Below are positions 27,381 to 36,493 of a DNA stretch of 64,000 nucleotides, in pieces. The stretch is taken from contig NZ_CH672395.1 of assembly GCF_000152985.1 (NCBI RefSeq), positions 1,216,567 through 1,280,566 on the forward strand, read 5' to 3'. The DNA is from Leeuwenhoekiella blandensis MED217 (lineage in GTDB: Bacteria; Bacteroidota; Bacteroidia; Flavobacteriales; Flavobacteriaceae). The first letter of the stretch is position 1, and the number at the start of each line of letters is the position of its first letter. Below the pieces are notes generated by a model. It ran no database searches, was not told where the DNA came from, and saw only the letters and a program-made list of their open reading frames with translations. Position numbers and translations under genes: made by a program.

Positions 27381-27788
27381 GCCTTAAAGCCACCCAACGC
27401 CCAGGCATCCCCCAGGCAAAGCCTAGGATGGTGTATGAAGAGTGTATGAAAACAGCTTTTTTTAGGCTGGAATTTCACATTTTGTTAACACACAGTAAAG
27501 TGCTGAATTTTTGAGGGGTAAAGGAGTCTTTCTTTCAAACGGGTTCTTCTCTTTGGAAAATGCTCAAGAAAAGTTTAATATCTTGAATGTAAATTATAAC
27601 AGAGTATAGCAGAGTCATTTAATGATAGATATACGACGTATATTTATGTTTCGGAGGATAGTCTGAACACTCTTACTAAGACTACCAATTAAAAATTGCA
27701 GGAGGTCAAAATATCTATTCCTTTGGCGAGTATTTATCAGATAATAATAATGAGAAGACAATTGAAAATGTACTTGAACATTAAAATC
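27381..27788. other. Intergenic region before the caspase-fold gene
   Basis: A 408-bp region without a convincing gene. It contains a CCCAGGC-AAA-GCCTAGG imperfect hairpin near 27412-27428, without a T-run, and a perfect palindrome at 27629-27643. Short in-frame codons from 27696 extend the caspase-fold reading frame upstream but have no signal-peptide character. Confidence 0.5.
27629..27643. promoter_or_regulatory. Perfect palindrome upstream of the caspase-fold gene
   Basis: ATATACG-A-CGTATAT is a perfect 7+1+7 palindrome about 145 bp before the start codon, suited to a dimeric regulator. Its function is inferred. Confidence 0.35.
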
Positions 27789-30700
27789 ATGAAGACCTTG
27801 ATTCATTTATTCATGTTCTTAATAGGCACTGCCTGTTTCTCACAAGTTAAAGAACATCAGCCCGGCGTAATACTAAAGGATGTTCACTATGCTCCTGTAA
27901 GTGATGTAGTGGTTTTGGAGCAGAGAGATGAGGTGTATTCTGCAGATACCTCAGGTAAAATTATAGTACATGATCAGCAGTCGGGTAAATACTTATCAAC
28001 CTTTAAAGAAGCAGATAATTATCCCATAGCTCAATTACTAAAGCTAAATGACAAGCAATTGACCGTTATTAAAAAGTTTTCTATAACGCCTAACCAACCG
28101 GTTGATTCTGTATATTCTTATGATCTTGATACTAAAAAGATAGTATCAAGATTTGCTTTTAAAGGAACTTTAAATGGAAAAAGTAATGAAAATTATATTG
28201 CTGCGGTAGTCGACGCTGATAGTCAAAATGGGATGGTTCTTTTTCAAAAAGACCCTTTTATTCAATTAGATCCTATAAAAACGAGTAAAACAGTACGAGA
28301 CATTTCGTTTGCACCCAAGGATTCTATATATGCATTCACGCAGAATATCGGGTTTGATTATAAGAACGAATTGGTGGTTCAAAGATTTAATGGTGAGGTT
28401 TTACATAAGGAAGAACTTAAAGAAAGTGGCACAACGTATAGGGTGCTTTTTGAAAGTCAGGAGTCATTTTTACTTTTTCAATACGATCAAAATTTAAAGT
28501 CTCTGAGCATTTTTAGATACCAAATAGATGGTTTTGTAAAAAATACAGTTTTAGAGACATCATTTTTTACCACTGATTTACGCTTAGAACTATCAGCTGA
28601 TGGGGATCAATGGGTTGTGTTCTCAGACACAAATACCTTGGAGACTCCCCTAGTGTATGGCCGTCGCATTAAGGACTATTATACCCTTTCAGAATTAAAA
28701 ATAGAGAAACCCTTAAGTTACCTTTACATAGCCAAACCAAATTTGATTAGAGGCTTTATCACCTCTGATCCGGGGCGTGATGAGCCTCATACAAGTATTG
28801 AATTTAATACGCTTACCAACCAATCTCTTGCAACGGGTAGGTCTTTGGCATATGGTGATAACCGTGCTTTTTTTCTATCCAATGGGGATTACATTCTGCA
28901 AGAATACCTTTCAAATTTTGAAACTAATATTAGATATTACAAGGCGTCTACCTTTCAAAATAAATATAAGCGATTAAAATTTGGAGACTGGCTCAAACTC
29001 AATCAAGGTATTGATCTTTATGACAGGTATTTTGATAAAGGCCAACAAGAGTTTCATCATAATAGTATAGCATTTTTAGGGGAATATAAGGACCAACTTA
29101 GACTTATTGACTATAATTTAGATAAGGATACGTTCTCTTACCTGTCACCGGTTTTAAATAAGAGGAAGAGCATAGTTGATTATAGTAGTATAAAAAAACT
29201 GGCTATTGTTGTAGACCAACCTTTTTCAATTACTGAATATCCTAGTTTAAGAACTTTGGAGGTATGTACCGAGAAGAGATGCGTTCCTATGGAAGGCTTG
29301 TTTCAAAAAGCGGCATTGAGTGAAAACGGGGAGCTTCTTGCTACTATTGATCAAAATTTCTTATTTGAGATACGCAGTGTGCAGTCAATGCAAAGTATCT
29401 ATAAAGAGCAGCTGATTGAAAAACATCAGTATAAGCTTCTTTCTGTGGATACGACGTCTTTTGCTCTAGCAGTACAACCCCCTTTTAGATTTGACCAATG
29501 CGTGAAGTATACGGTGTTCTATGACGTAGATGAACATCAAGATGTAAAGTCTCAAAGAAATGAATGTTTTGAGATCGATGCTTTTACTTTTCAGAACAGC
29601 AAGCTTGCCATAGCCGTCGATAACCTCGGAATTTTTATTGACGATCGGTTAATCCCAATAGATCAGGCTAATCCCACGGTTGAACTCTCTTTTAATAAAG
29701 ATGCCAGTCTGTGTTTCGTGAGCCATGCAAAAGGGAATATTGATATATACGATACTACGAACTACGTTAGGAAAGCACAGTGGATTCTCGAGAATGATGA
29801 ACGCCAAATGCTGGTAAGTGATTCGGGATATTATTTCGCCAATTTTGAGGCAAGTGATTTGTTGACTCTTGATCAAGAGGCCAATGGCAAGATCAGCGAT
29901 TATCTAAAGCCTGACGAGGTACTCAAAGTGCTGGGCGAAATTGATCAAGAATACCTCGCAGCAATCGGAAAAGCAGAAGAACTAAGAGCAAGGGCCATAG
30001 CAACTCAACAGGCTTCCGTTGATGTTGATATCAACGCTATTCAACTTAATGGTAGTGCCAGTTTAACAACAACAAAACTTGAAAATACGATAAGTTTTGA
30101 CTTCAATGGAACTCCCGAAGAATTAATTTTTAAACACAACGGAGTGAAGTTGAACAGTGAGCAATGGCACGTAGCCGGAGAGCAAATCAACCTTGATTTT
30201 GAAGTAGTAGATACACTTAATTATATAGAGATACTAGACCAGAAAACCAATAATCGAATACTAAGAGCTACAATAAATTACGAGGGTCCTACATTGGAGC
30301 CTACGCTTCATGTTTTGGCAGTGGGTGTGTCGCAGTACCGGCAAGCTAATAATAACCTGACCTTTGCAGATAAGGACGCTCTTGATATAGCGAGGTTTTA
30401 TGGGGATATCCCTAAAGAGGATATTCAAGCCTATTATGACAAATTTTATGCAGAACCCTTGAGTATTCATAATGTTAATGGTGATCTTCAAATGGAAGTC
30501 ATTAACAGGTTTAGAGAATCCCGTCCATATTTAGAGTATCTAGGGGCAGGTGGCCGTTACTGGTATACCTATGACGCCATTGAAGAGCGCTTTCTATTAT
30601 ATGATTTTAAAAATGCTAAGGTTTCTACTATGCACTTACCGCCTAAGGAGAAGATTGCACCATTATTCTCCGGGAAAGATAATTTTATTAGAACTGTTGA

Positions 30701-32078
30701 TGGCGATGCATTCTATTTTTTGAGTAACGGTAAATGGAACCGGTATGATTTGATAAATAATTCTTTCAAACCAATCGATTTTAGTTTTGATGTTGACCTG
30801 CAATATAACAGTACGAATCTCTACCCGCTTAGCGACGAGAGGTGGTTCTTTTACGAGCCTAACTATGATGGCTTAAAGACCAATGTGACCATTACGATAT
30901 ATGATGGTAAGAATAAACAAACGATCAACAGCGCGATAGAAAATGACCAAGGACTCACCTTATTAAAGGTCTCATCAGATGGCTCTCATTTTTTATATAA
31001 GGATTTTTTTGAAGGACTTTATCTCTATCGTTTAGAGAATAAATCCTTTAGCTTAATTTCTGCCAGTAAAGAAATTTCAACGGCAACATTAGATAAATAC
31101 TACATCAATGTAAAAGAAGGTACGATCTCCCGATCTAACGATTCTTATGAGAAGGATCAAAGGCGACTGATTTGGGAAAAATATGATTTTGATTTTCAAC
31201 TTCTAAAGCAAAAGAGGCTCTTGATCGACATGAATAATGTGTTGGATGCTGTTGTCGACGCTGGTGAGTTATTTGAACTTAGACAAAGGAAAAGTTTAGC
31301 TAATAAAGATCAAGTGCTTTTATTGAATAAAGAAGATGTTTACGCGAAAGCGGGGAAGCCAGCTTCTTTCAAAAAAACAAGAGTTACGTATTTATTGAAC
31401 GAACAGGCCACAAAAAAGGCAATAAAGCAAGCGCTCCAAAGCTTAAAATCTAAAGTGGGGCCCCAAGACCAAGTGATCGTATTTTTCGCAGGTCATGGAG
31501 TATTGGATCAAGAATTGAACTACTATTATGCACCACATGATATGGATTTTAATAAGGTAAAAGATTATGGGGTTTCTTTTGACGCTATCATTGCTTCTTT
31601 AGGGGAAACGCAGTCTACCAAAATGCTTTTATTGATGGATACCTGTCACTCAGGAAATACGCTGGATATGGATGCTTATGAGATTACTCAGACCAAGGGA
31701 AAAGATGGTGAGCGTGGTCGTATTGCCAAGAAGATAGGGAAAACGAAAAACCCTATTAAAGTAAGCGATGTGGTAACCACGTTATTTGATAATTTGAATA
31801 CGGTTAATGGAGTGACGGTATTAGCTGCATCTTCAGGTCAGGATGTAGCTTTTGAAGCTAGAGATTTGAGTAATGGCGCTTTTACAACCGCGTATTTGCA
31901 AGAGGTAAAGTCTAGATCGAATAATAGCATGCAATTACAAGCTGAAGATGTGCCGGCAGTAAGCCTTTCGCCAAAGTTTATCAGTGACCTACGCGTCAAG
32001 ATCTTAGAACTTACTCACAATAAACAAGAAATGGACATAAGAGAAAGAAACGAGCTTACCACAATACGCTTGTGGTAA
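27789..32078 (+). CDS. Large exported caspase-fold (C14-like) protein with split peptidase domain
   Basis: From the ATG at 27789 the product is 1429 residues with a signal peptide (MKTLIHLFMFLIGTACFSQ). Residues about 20-740 look like repeated beta-propeller blades, followed by a short helical linker (EYLAAIGKAEELRARAIATQQ). A caspase-like peptidase domain starts at about residue 838 (HVLAVGVSQYRQANNNLTFADKDA). It breaks after DIARFYGD, is interrupted by roughly 300 residues of propeller-like sequence, and resumes at about 1199. The catalytic pair is visible as H1236 (FFAGHG) and C1286 (MDTCHSG). An in-frame TTG at 27696 would add 31 residues before the signal peptide and is less likely. Substrate and role are unknown. 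Confidence 0.8.
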   Translation: MKTLIHLFMFLIGTACFSQVKEHQPGVILKDVHYAPVSDVVVLEQRDEVYSADTSGKIIVHDQQSGKYLSTFKEADNYPIAQLLKLNDKQLTVIKKFSITPNQPVDSVYSYDLDTKKIVSRFAFKGTLNGKSNENYIAAVVDADSQNGMVLFQKDPFIQLDPIKTSKTVRDISFAPKDSIYAFTQNIGFDYKNELVVQRFNGEVLHKEELKESGTTYRVLFESQESFLLFQYDQNLKSLSIFRYQIDGFVKNTVLETSFFTTDLRLELSADGDQWVVFSDTNTLETPLVYGRRIKDYYTLSELKIEKPLSYLYIAKPNLIRGFITSDPGRDEPHTSIEFNTLTNQSLATGRSLAYGDNRAFFLSNGDYILQEYLSNFETNIRYYKASTFQNKYKRLKFGDWLKLNQGIDLYDRYFDKGQQEFHHNSIAFLGEYKDQLRLIDYNLDKDTFSYLSPVLNKRKSIVDYSSIKKLAIVVDQPFSITEYPSLRTLEVCTEKRCVPMEGLFQKAALSENGELLATIDQNFLFEIRSVQSMQSIYKEQLIEKHQYKLLSVDTTSFALAVQPPFRFDQCVKYTVFYDVDEHQDVKSQRNECFEIDAFTFQNSKLAIAVDNLGIFIDDRLIPIDQANPTVELSFNKDASLCFVSHAKGNIDIYDTTNYVRKAQWILENDERQMLVSDSGYYFANFEASDLLTLDQEANGKISDYLKPDEVLKVLGEIDQEYLAAIGKAEELRARAIATQQASVDVDINAIQLNGSASLTTTKLENTISFDFNGTPEELIFKHNGVKLNSEQWHVAGEQINLDFEVVDTLNYIEILDQKTNNRILRATINYEGPTLEPTLHVLAVGVSQYRQANNNLTFADKDALDIARFYGDIPKEDIQAYYDKFYAEPLSIHNVNGDLQMEVINRFRESRPYLEYLGAGGRYWYTYDAIEERFLLYDFKNAKVSTMHLPPKEKIAPLFSGKDNFIRTVDGDAFYFLSNGKWNRYDLINNSFKPIDFSFDVDLQYNSTNLYPLSDERWFFYEPNYDGLKTNVTITIYDGKNKQTINSAIENDQGLTLLKVSSDGSHFLYKDFFEGLYLYRLENKSFSLISASKEISTATLDKYYINVKEGTISRSNDSYEKDQRRLIWEKYDFDFQLLKQKRLLIDMNNVLDAVVDAGELFELRQRKSLANKDQVLLLNKEDVYAKAGKPASFKKTRVTYLLNEQATKKAIKQALQSLKSKVGPQDQVIVFFAGHGVLDQELNYYYAPHDMDFNKVKDYGVSFDAIIASLGETQSTKMLLLMDTCHSGNTLDMDAYEITQTKGKDGERGRIAKKIGKTKNPIKVSDVVTTLFDNLNTVNGVTVLAASSGQDVAFEARDLSNGAFTTAYLQEVKSRSNNSMQLQAEDVPAVSLSPKFISDLRVKILELTHNKQEMDIRERNELTTIRLW

Positions 32079-32681
32079 GGATGCTTGTTGATACGCGCTA
32101 ATAGTGTTCTTTAAGACTTTAAAAGCGCCCCATTAAAGAGAATACATAGAAAGCGGTAGGAGACTATGAGATGTATATGAATTTTTATCTAAAGCAAAAT
32201 CTTCGGTTGATTTAGTGCATTTCTGACCATCAGGATAGGTTGAATGCTGTTCAACAGCACCTGAGTTCCCTAAGGCTTGAATATTGTCTAATGCGTTAAT
32301 CTTGCAAAGATAAGGGGGAGTTTATAGGCTTTAGGTAATTTATATAAAAGTGCAACTATTTTCCGATACAATATCTAACTTTCCTTTGTTTACAGTAGTT
32401 TAAAAGGCTTGAGGTGTAAATGAGGTGCAAAAGGAAAAATTGTTGATAAAATTAATACAAACAACCTCAAAATTAATGTTGAGTGAAATTTATGTAGTAA
32501 AGATAGTTTATAATCATACAATATTCCCGAAAGTTAAACTCGTAAAATACTTCCATCAAAAGACTACGGCATAAAGCCATCGCTTCTGCCACTACTCATT
32601 TATTCCGTTTCCTTTTGAGCCAAGATTTTATCTTCCGTTTGGTTTCTGCTCAAATATTGTTTAATCAAAAATTTGAGTATT
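32079..32681. other. Intergenic junction between chromosome and mobile element
   Basis: A 603-bp stretch without a gene. It holds a perfect palindrome TGCTGTT-C-AACAGCA at 32245-32259 and the first ~136-bp leader repeat at 32535-32670. The left end of the conjugative element must lie here or slightly to the left, but I found no integrase, tRNA gene or duplicated att core to fix it. Confidence 0.5.
32535..32670 (+). repeat. Leader repeat R1 upstream of the parB-like gene
   Basis: About 136 bp that is closely similar to R2 (34585-34722), from TAAACTCGTAAAATAC to the TTTAATCAAAA just before the start codon. Conserved inside are GGC-ATAAA-GCC, two (A/C)TTCCGTTT boxes and a TTTGAGC ... GCTCAAA inverted repeat that would form a stem near the gene start. 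It may be a promoter or RNA leader shared by leading-region genes. Confidence 0.85.
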
Positions 32682-34469
32682 ATGACAACAAAAGTGAGTA
32701 CAACAAAGAAGCGCAATAGAGCAAAATCTACTGCTAAGAAAGAAGTAAATGGAAAGAAATCATCCGTACATCAAATTCAGAATCTGTCCATCGGCAACAT
32801 CAAGCCTGACCCAGAACAGCCGAGAAAGACATTTAACGAGGATGCGTTAAAGCAGCTTTCTGAGAGTATCGAAAAGCACGGTGTGTTGCAACCAATTACG
32901 GTTAGGCAACTAAATGGCCACTACGTCATCGTGATGGGCGAAAGAAGGTATCGTGCAAGTAAATTGGCAGGTAAGAAGACTGTGCCCTGTATCGTAAGAA
33001 CTTATGAGAACAATGATGTTCTGGAAGTTCAAATCATCGAAAATCTGCAAAGACAGGATGTCGAGCCTACCGAAGAAGCTGAGGCGATTGCTTACCTGAG
33101 CGAGAGATATGTACCTACCGAAATTGCAAAGCGATTGGGTAGAACGAATAACTTTATCAGACAACGCCTAAAACTGGCAGGTTTGATTGAAGGTTTTAAA
33201 CAATTTGTCCGCAATGGCGAAATGACTATTTCTTTGGGTGTTGGTGTTGCACTTTTTGAACCAGAGGAACAACAGATGATGTTGGAAACGATGGGCGAAG
33301 ATTTTAATGCACATCAAATCAATAGGATGATTAAAGACCAGACCTTTGACTTGGAAAAGGCATCTTTTGATGTAACTGATAAGAAGTTGGTGCCGAAGGC
33401 TGGATCTTGTGTAGAATGTCCGTTCAATGCGGCCAATCAAGGTAATCTGTTTGGCGACGGTAAAATGGTCTGTACCAAAGCAACTTGCTTTGAAACAAAG
33501 AAAAGCAAGTCGTTCTTGAACTTGATTGAGAAATCGAAGAAAGAGAATATTCTCTTGATTCCTGAAATACGACAGTACTGGGCAGATGACGAAAACAATC
33601 AGCTCATTATTTCACAGTTGGAAAAGAATGGTTTGAAAGTCTATTTACTGGATGATGTTGAAATCATCGAAAATCCAATTGAGCCAACAATTGAGGCCAT
33701 CAAAATAGAATATCAACATTACGATTATTCAGAAGATGAATTAAAAGCTGAGCTTAAGGAAGCCATTGAGAACTACGAAGAAGAATTAAAAAATTACAAT
33801 TCAGCAACTGACAATGGATTTGTAAATGGCATCGTTTTCCATCCTGAGACCTACCAAAACAAAAAAGTGTTTGTCAAGGTCATTGAAAAGTCAAAAGATA
33901 AATCCACGGAATATTCTGCACCATTGGCCAACAGAAAAATGGCAGATTGTACACCCGAAGAACAAATCGTGAAAATCAACGAAAGGGAAATCCGCAAGAA
34001 GCACATCGAGAACAACAAGCAGTTTGAAGAAGTTGTCCAGATGATTCGTGAGACAGACTATATCGATACCAAAAAAACACTTTCGGTAGATGAAATGGTT
34101 GCCTTTTCAATTTCGCTATTTGAAAACAACGTCGATTATGTAGGTCGGCAAAAGCACTTTTCCAAGTTTTTAGCGGGTACTTCGAAGATGACAGATGTTG
34201 AAGTTGTTGAACATTTCAAGAAGAATTTCAAAAAGGAAATTTTCCACAAATTGATTCGCTACATACTTACGAGACAAGTCCATTTTGGTGAAAGCAACCA
34301 CGTCAACAATCTGACGAATATTTCATTCTACAATGCGATGCAGGGATATTACAAATCCAAAATTGCAGGCATTGAGAAGGAATATGCCGAAAAACGAGAC
34401 AAGCGTGAAGCACGTTTGAAAGAGCGCATCACAATTCTTGAAAAGAAAATTCAGGAACTCAACGATTAG
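32682..34469 (+). CDS. ParB/Spo0J-like DNA-binding protein of the mobile element
   Basis: This 595-residue protein begins with a basic tail, then the ParB N-terminal domain (residues about 30-125: IGNIKPDPEQPRKTFNEDAL ... MGERRYRASKLAG) and a helix-turn-helix (PTEIAKRLGRTNNFIRQRLK). A long C-terminal region includes a CxxC pair (SCVECPFNA) and a terminal coiled coil (KRDKREARLKERITILEKKI). The ATG at 32682 is preferred to the TTG 9 bp upstream, because it aligns with the end of leader repeat R1. No ParA gene is in the window, so it may act as a regulator, CTPase clamp or anti-restriction factor rather than in segregation. A strong terminator follows. Confidence 0.87.
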   Translation: MTTKVSTTKKRNRAKSTAKKEVNGKKSSVHQIQNLSIGNIKPDPEQPRKTFNEDALKQLSESIEKHGVLQPITVRQLNGHYVIVMGERRYRASKLAGKKTVPCIVRTYENNDVLEVQIIENLQRQDVEPTEEAEAIAYLSERYVPTEIAKRLGRTNNFIRQRLKLAGLIEGFKQFVRNGEMTISLGVGVALFEPEEQQMMLETMGEDFNAHQINRMIKDQTFDLEKASFDVTDKKLVPKAGSCVECPFNAANQGNLFGDGKMVCTKATCFETKKSKSFLNLIEKSKKENILLIPEIRQYWADDENNQLIISQLEKNGLKVYLLDDVEIIENPIEPTIEAIKIEYQHYDYSEDELKAELKEAIENYEEELKNYNSATDNGFVNGIVFHPETYQNKKVFVKVIEKSKDKSTEYSAPLANRKMADCTPEEQIVKINEREIRKKHIENNKQFEEVVQMIRETDYIDTKKTLSVDEMVAFSISLFENNVDYVGRQKHFSKFLAGTSKMTDVEVVEHFKKNFKKEIFHKLIRYILTRQVHFGESNHVNNLTNISFYNAMQGYYKSKIAGIEKEYAEKRDKREARLKERITILEKKIQELND

Positions 34470-34482
34470 CTTTTGTTGTTTT

Positions 34483-34522
34483 GAAGAAGGGTCGGCATTT
34501 GTGCTGGCCCTTCTTCTTTTTT
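34483..34522 (+). terminator. Rho-independent terminator after the parB-like gene
   Basis: GAAGAAGGG (34483-34491) pairs with CCCTTCTTC (34508-34516), with additional pairing inside, and six T follow. It separates the parB-like gene from the R2-led transcript. Confidence 0.93.
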
Positions 34523-34584
34523 ATGATAGTACCTAAAAATGTATTTACGAGGAAGTGGTTATCAATCAATAGTTAGCGCAAAGG

Positions 34585-34722
34585 TAAACTCGTAAAATAC
34601 ACCCATCAAAAGACTACGGCATAAAGCCGTTGCGCGCATTCCATTCCTCATTTATTCCGTTTCCTTTTGAGCTGTGATTTTAGCTTCCGTTTGGGTACTG
34701 CTCAAATATTGTTTAATCAAAA
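34585..34722 (+). repeat. Leader repeat R2 upstream of the small gene and DUF932 gene
   Basis: Second copy of the leader seen at 32535-32670. Conserved parts include ACGGC-ATAAA-GCCGT (a 5-bp stem here), both TTCCGTTT boxes and the TTTGAGC/GCTCAAA stem. As in R1, an ATG follows about 10 bp after its end. Confidence 0.85.
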
Positions 34723-34731
34723 TATATCATT

Positions 34732-34892
34732 ATGAAGGAGTATCCAACAAGCCCAAAATTTCGCTACAAGAAGCTGAGGCACATTATCAATCCAACAAAA
34801 AAAAATACACGATTGAAGGTGCAGAAAGCCATTTGGCCTATTACAGAGAAAAGTATCCAGAGTATTACGCTGTGCTATCACAAAACGTTTAA
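34732..34892 (+). pseudogene. Small leading-region gene with a probable frameshift near its start
   Basis: The protein-like frame reads EGVSNKPKISLQEAEAHY followed by a helical Tyr/Lys/Glu-rich tail, and ends with TAA at 34892, 17 bp before the DUF932 gene. That frame has no ATG; the ATG placed correctly after leader R2 (34732) is in another frame, whose product is basic and unlikely to be real. Loss of one base right after the ATG would explain this, giving M-x-GVSNKPKISLQEAE. The other option is a GTG at 34674 inside the leader repeat, which would be unusual. I do not recognise the family. Confidence 0.5.
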
Positions 34893-34909
34893 CCTAAAAT
34901 TCAAAAGTT

Positions 34910-35746
34910 ATGTATTTACAAAATTTGCAACAAGATGAAATTTTCGTTTCCAATGAAATGAAATCCTTGAAAAGTCTGACCCAGATGGAATCCCGACGAG
35001 GGCTTGAAAATGCCATCATCTCAAATGGAAAAATCGTTAACGTGGTATCGAACAGTTACGGGCACATTCCGAATCAATTGTTCTTCAGGAAAGCTGAAGA
35101 AATGTTGACCGATGCACAACTGAACTTCCACAAGCGCACCATCAATAAAAACGATAGGTCGTTCATCACAGACTTCATCATCGACGATAAAAGCCAATTT
35201 ACGGTCAAAAACGATAAGGATTTGATACTTCCGATGCTTCGGTTCAAAAACTCTTATGATGGTAGTGAAAAGACCTCTGGCCATTTTGGGTTTTATAGAG
35301 AAGTGTGCTCAAACGGTCTGCACGTTTCACAAGCAGAAATTGAGTTTTCCATCAAGCACAGCAGGAACAATACCGACCTCATTATGCCGAGGTTGAACAA
35401 TCTGTTCGATAAGTTTCTGGATAATGAGTTCTACACCATTACCAAGAAATTCGATAAAATGAAGGAATTTAAAATCATCGACACACAAGAGTTTGTGAAA
35501 GCAGTTCTCGATAAAACAAAACTTTTTAGATACGAGTGTAGCGACAAGAACAGCGACCCTTCAAAAAAGTCTCGTGAAGTCATTGAGATATTGAACCACG
35601 AAGCCTTGTTGCTCAATGAAGAACCGAATCTTTGGCTGGGCTATAATGCATTCAATTCTGTACTTCATAATGTTTTGAAGAAAAGTTTCGGCCAACAAGA
35701 ACGGTTGGATAAAAAGCTGTTTGATGAAGTCTATGCTATGGCATAA
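34910..35746 (+). CDS. DUF932 family protein of the mobile element
   Basis: This 278-residue protein resembles the DUF932 (phage/plasmid-like TIGR03299) family, found on plasmids, phages and conjugative elements. Typical features are the central block PMLRFKNSYDGSEKTSGHFGFYREVCSNGLHV and the C-terminal LWLGYNAFNSVLHN. It is soluble, with no signal peptide. It lies behind leader R2 in the presumed leading region; a role in early establishment or in countering host defence is plausible but not demonstrated by sequence. Confidence 0.8.
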   Translation: MYLQNLQQDEIFVSNEMKSLKSLTQMESRRGLENAIISNGKIVNVVSNSYGHIPNQLFFRKAEEMLTDAQLNFHKRTINKNDRSFITDFIIDDKSQFTVKNDKDLILPMLRFKNSYDGSEKTSGHFGFYREVCSNGLHVSQAEIEFSIKHSRNNTDLIMPRLNNLFDKFLDNEFYTITKKFDKMKEFKIIDTQEFVKAVLDKTKLFRYECSDKNSDPSKKSREVIEILNHEALLLNEEPNLWLGYNAFNSVLHNVLKKSFGQQERLDKKLFDEVYAMA

Positions 35747-36493
35747 ATTAAATAAAGGTTTGTCCAGTACCTTAAACTGGATGGCTATATGGTAAGCATT
35801 TACTTCCAATCCCACTCAGCACATTCCCCTTCATTCCGTTACTCTTCATTTCGGGAAAAGAGCTTCACTACAAAGGTCTTGGACACAATCCCTAATTTCA
35901 GCTTTCCATTCCGTTAACCCTTTCCGCTATGCTGGAAAGGAACACTACATTCCCGAGCCAAAATTGTGAATAGAGTCCGCTTTTTCATCGGAAAGCCATC
36001 ACTTCGATTTTATTAACAGGATTTTCGGTGCGGTCTTCTTGAGCCGTCACTCGAAAATCCTTAAAAACCAAACCGCTGTCTTACACATTTTAAGGGGTTT
36101 ATAATGGATAAAGCCTTTGTTGTTTTTCGGGGCGTCGAAAAACAGGAACGACATAACCAATTCTAAATTAAACCCAGCCACTCATTTCGCTTAACTGTCG
36201 GTACGCTCAAATCGTAACCGGATTTAAAAGAATTGCTAATGCCCTTATGGAACTTGTCAAGACTGTACAAAGTTTTAGTGAAAAATAAGGAATCTACTTC
36301 CTTGAATCCCACAAAACGGCGGGATTACTACGTCGCAAACACACCTGATTTATTCCCTAAAAGTCTTGACAAAACCCACTCTATCCATTGTGCGATGCAC
36401 GAAAGAAAAGAACAAACACCCCTTAAAATTTAATCTGAATTGAAAAGGGAAATATTAATCAAGCCTTTAAAGGGCATTTAAAACCATTTAGTT
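35747..36493 (+). other. Hairpin-rich non-coding block before ssb
   Basis: Nearly 750 bp without a convincing gene but with at least four perfect inverted repeats: TCCAGT/ACTGGA (35763-35781), CCTTTCC/GGAAAGG (35919-35940), GGATTTTCG/CGAAAATCC (36019-36060) and GTTTTTCG/CGAAAAAC with a six-base loop (36122-36143). Two more (A/C)ATTCCGTT boxes occur near 35826 and 35908, resembling those in the R1/R2 leaders. It may be a structured RNA, a replication or single-strand initiation origin, or a single-stranded promoter region. Confidence 0.55.

Noticed and set aside
32100-32530. Possible integrase remnant or att site at the element's left end
   Set aside because: No frame shows the tyrosine recombinase R-H-R-Y pattern and no matching direct repeat was found.
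34732-34938. 68-codon frame starting at the ATG after R2
   Set aside because: The product is very basic, runs into the DUF932 gene and looks like an out-of-frame reading of the better frame.
36233-36433. 66-codon plus-strand open frame in the non-coding block
   Set aside because: Composition is low in protein-like character, it has no family resemblance, and it lies among the hairpins of a region that appears structured rather than coding.
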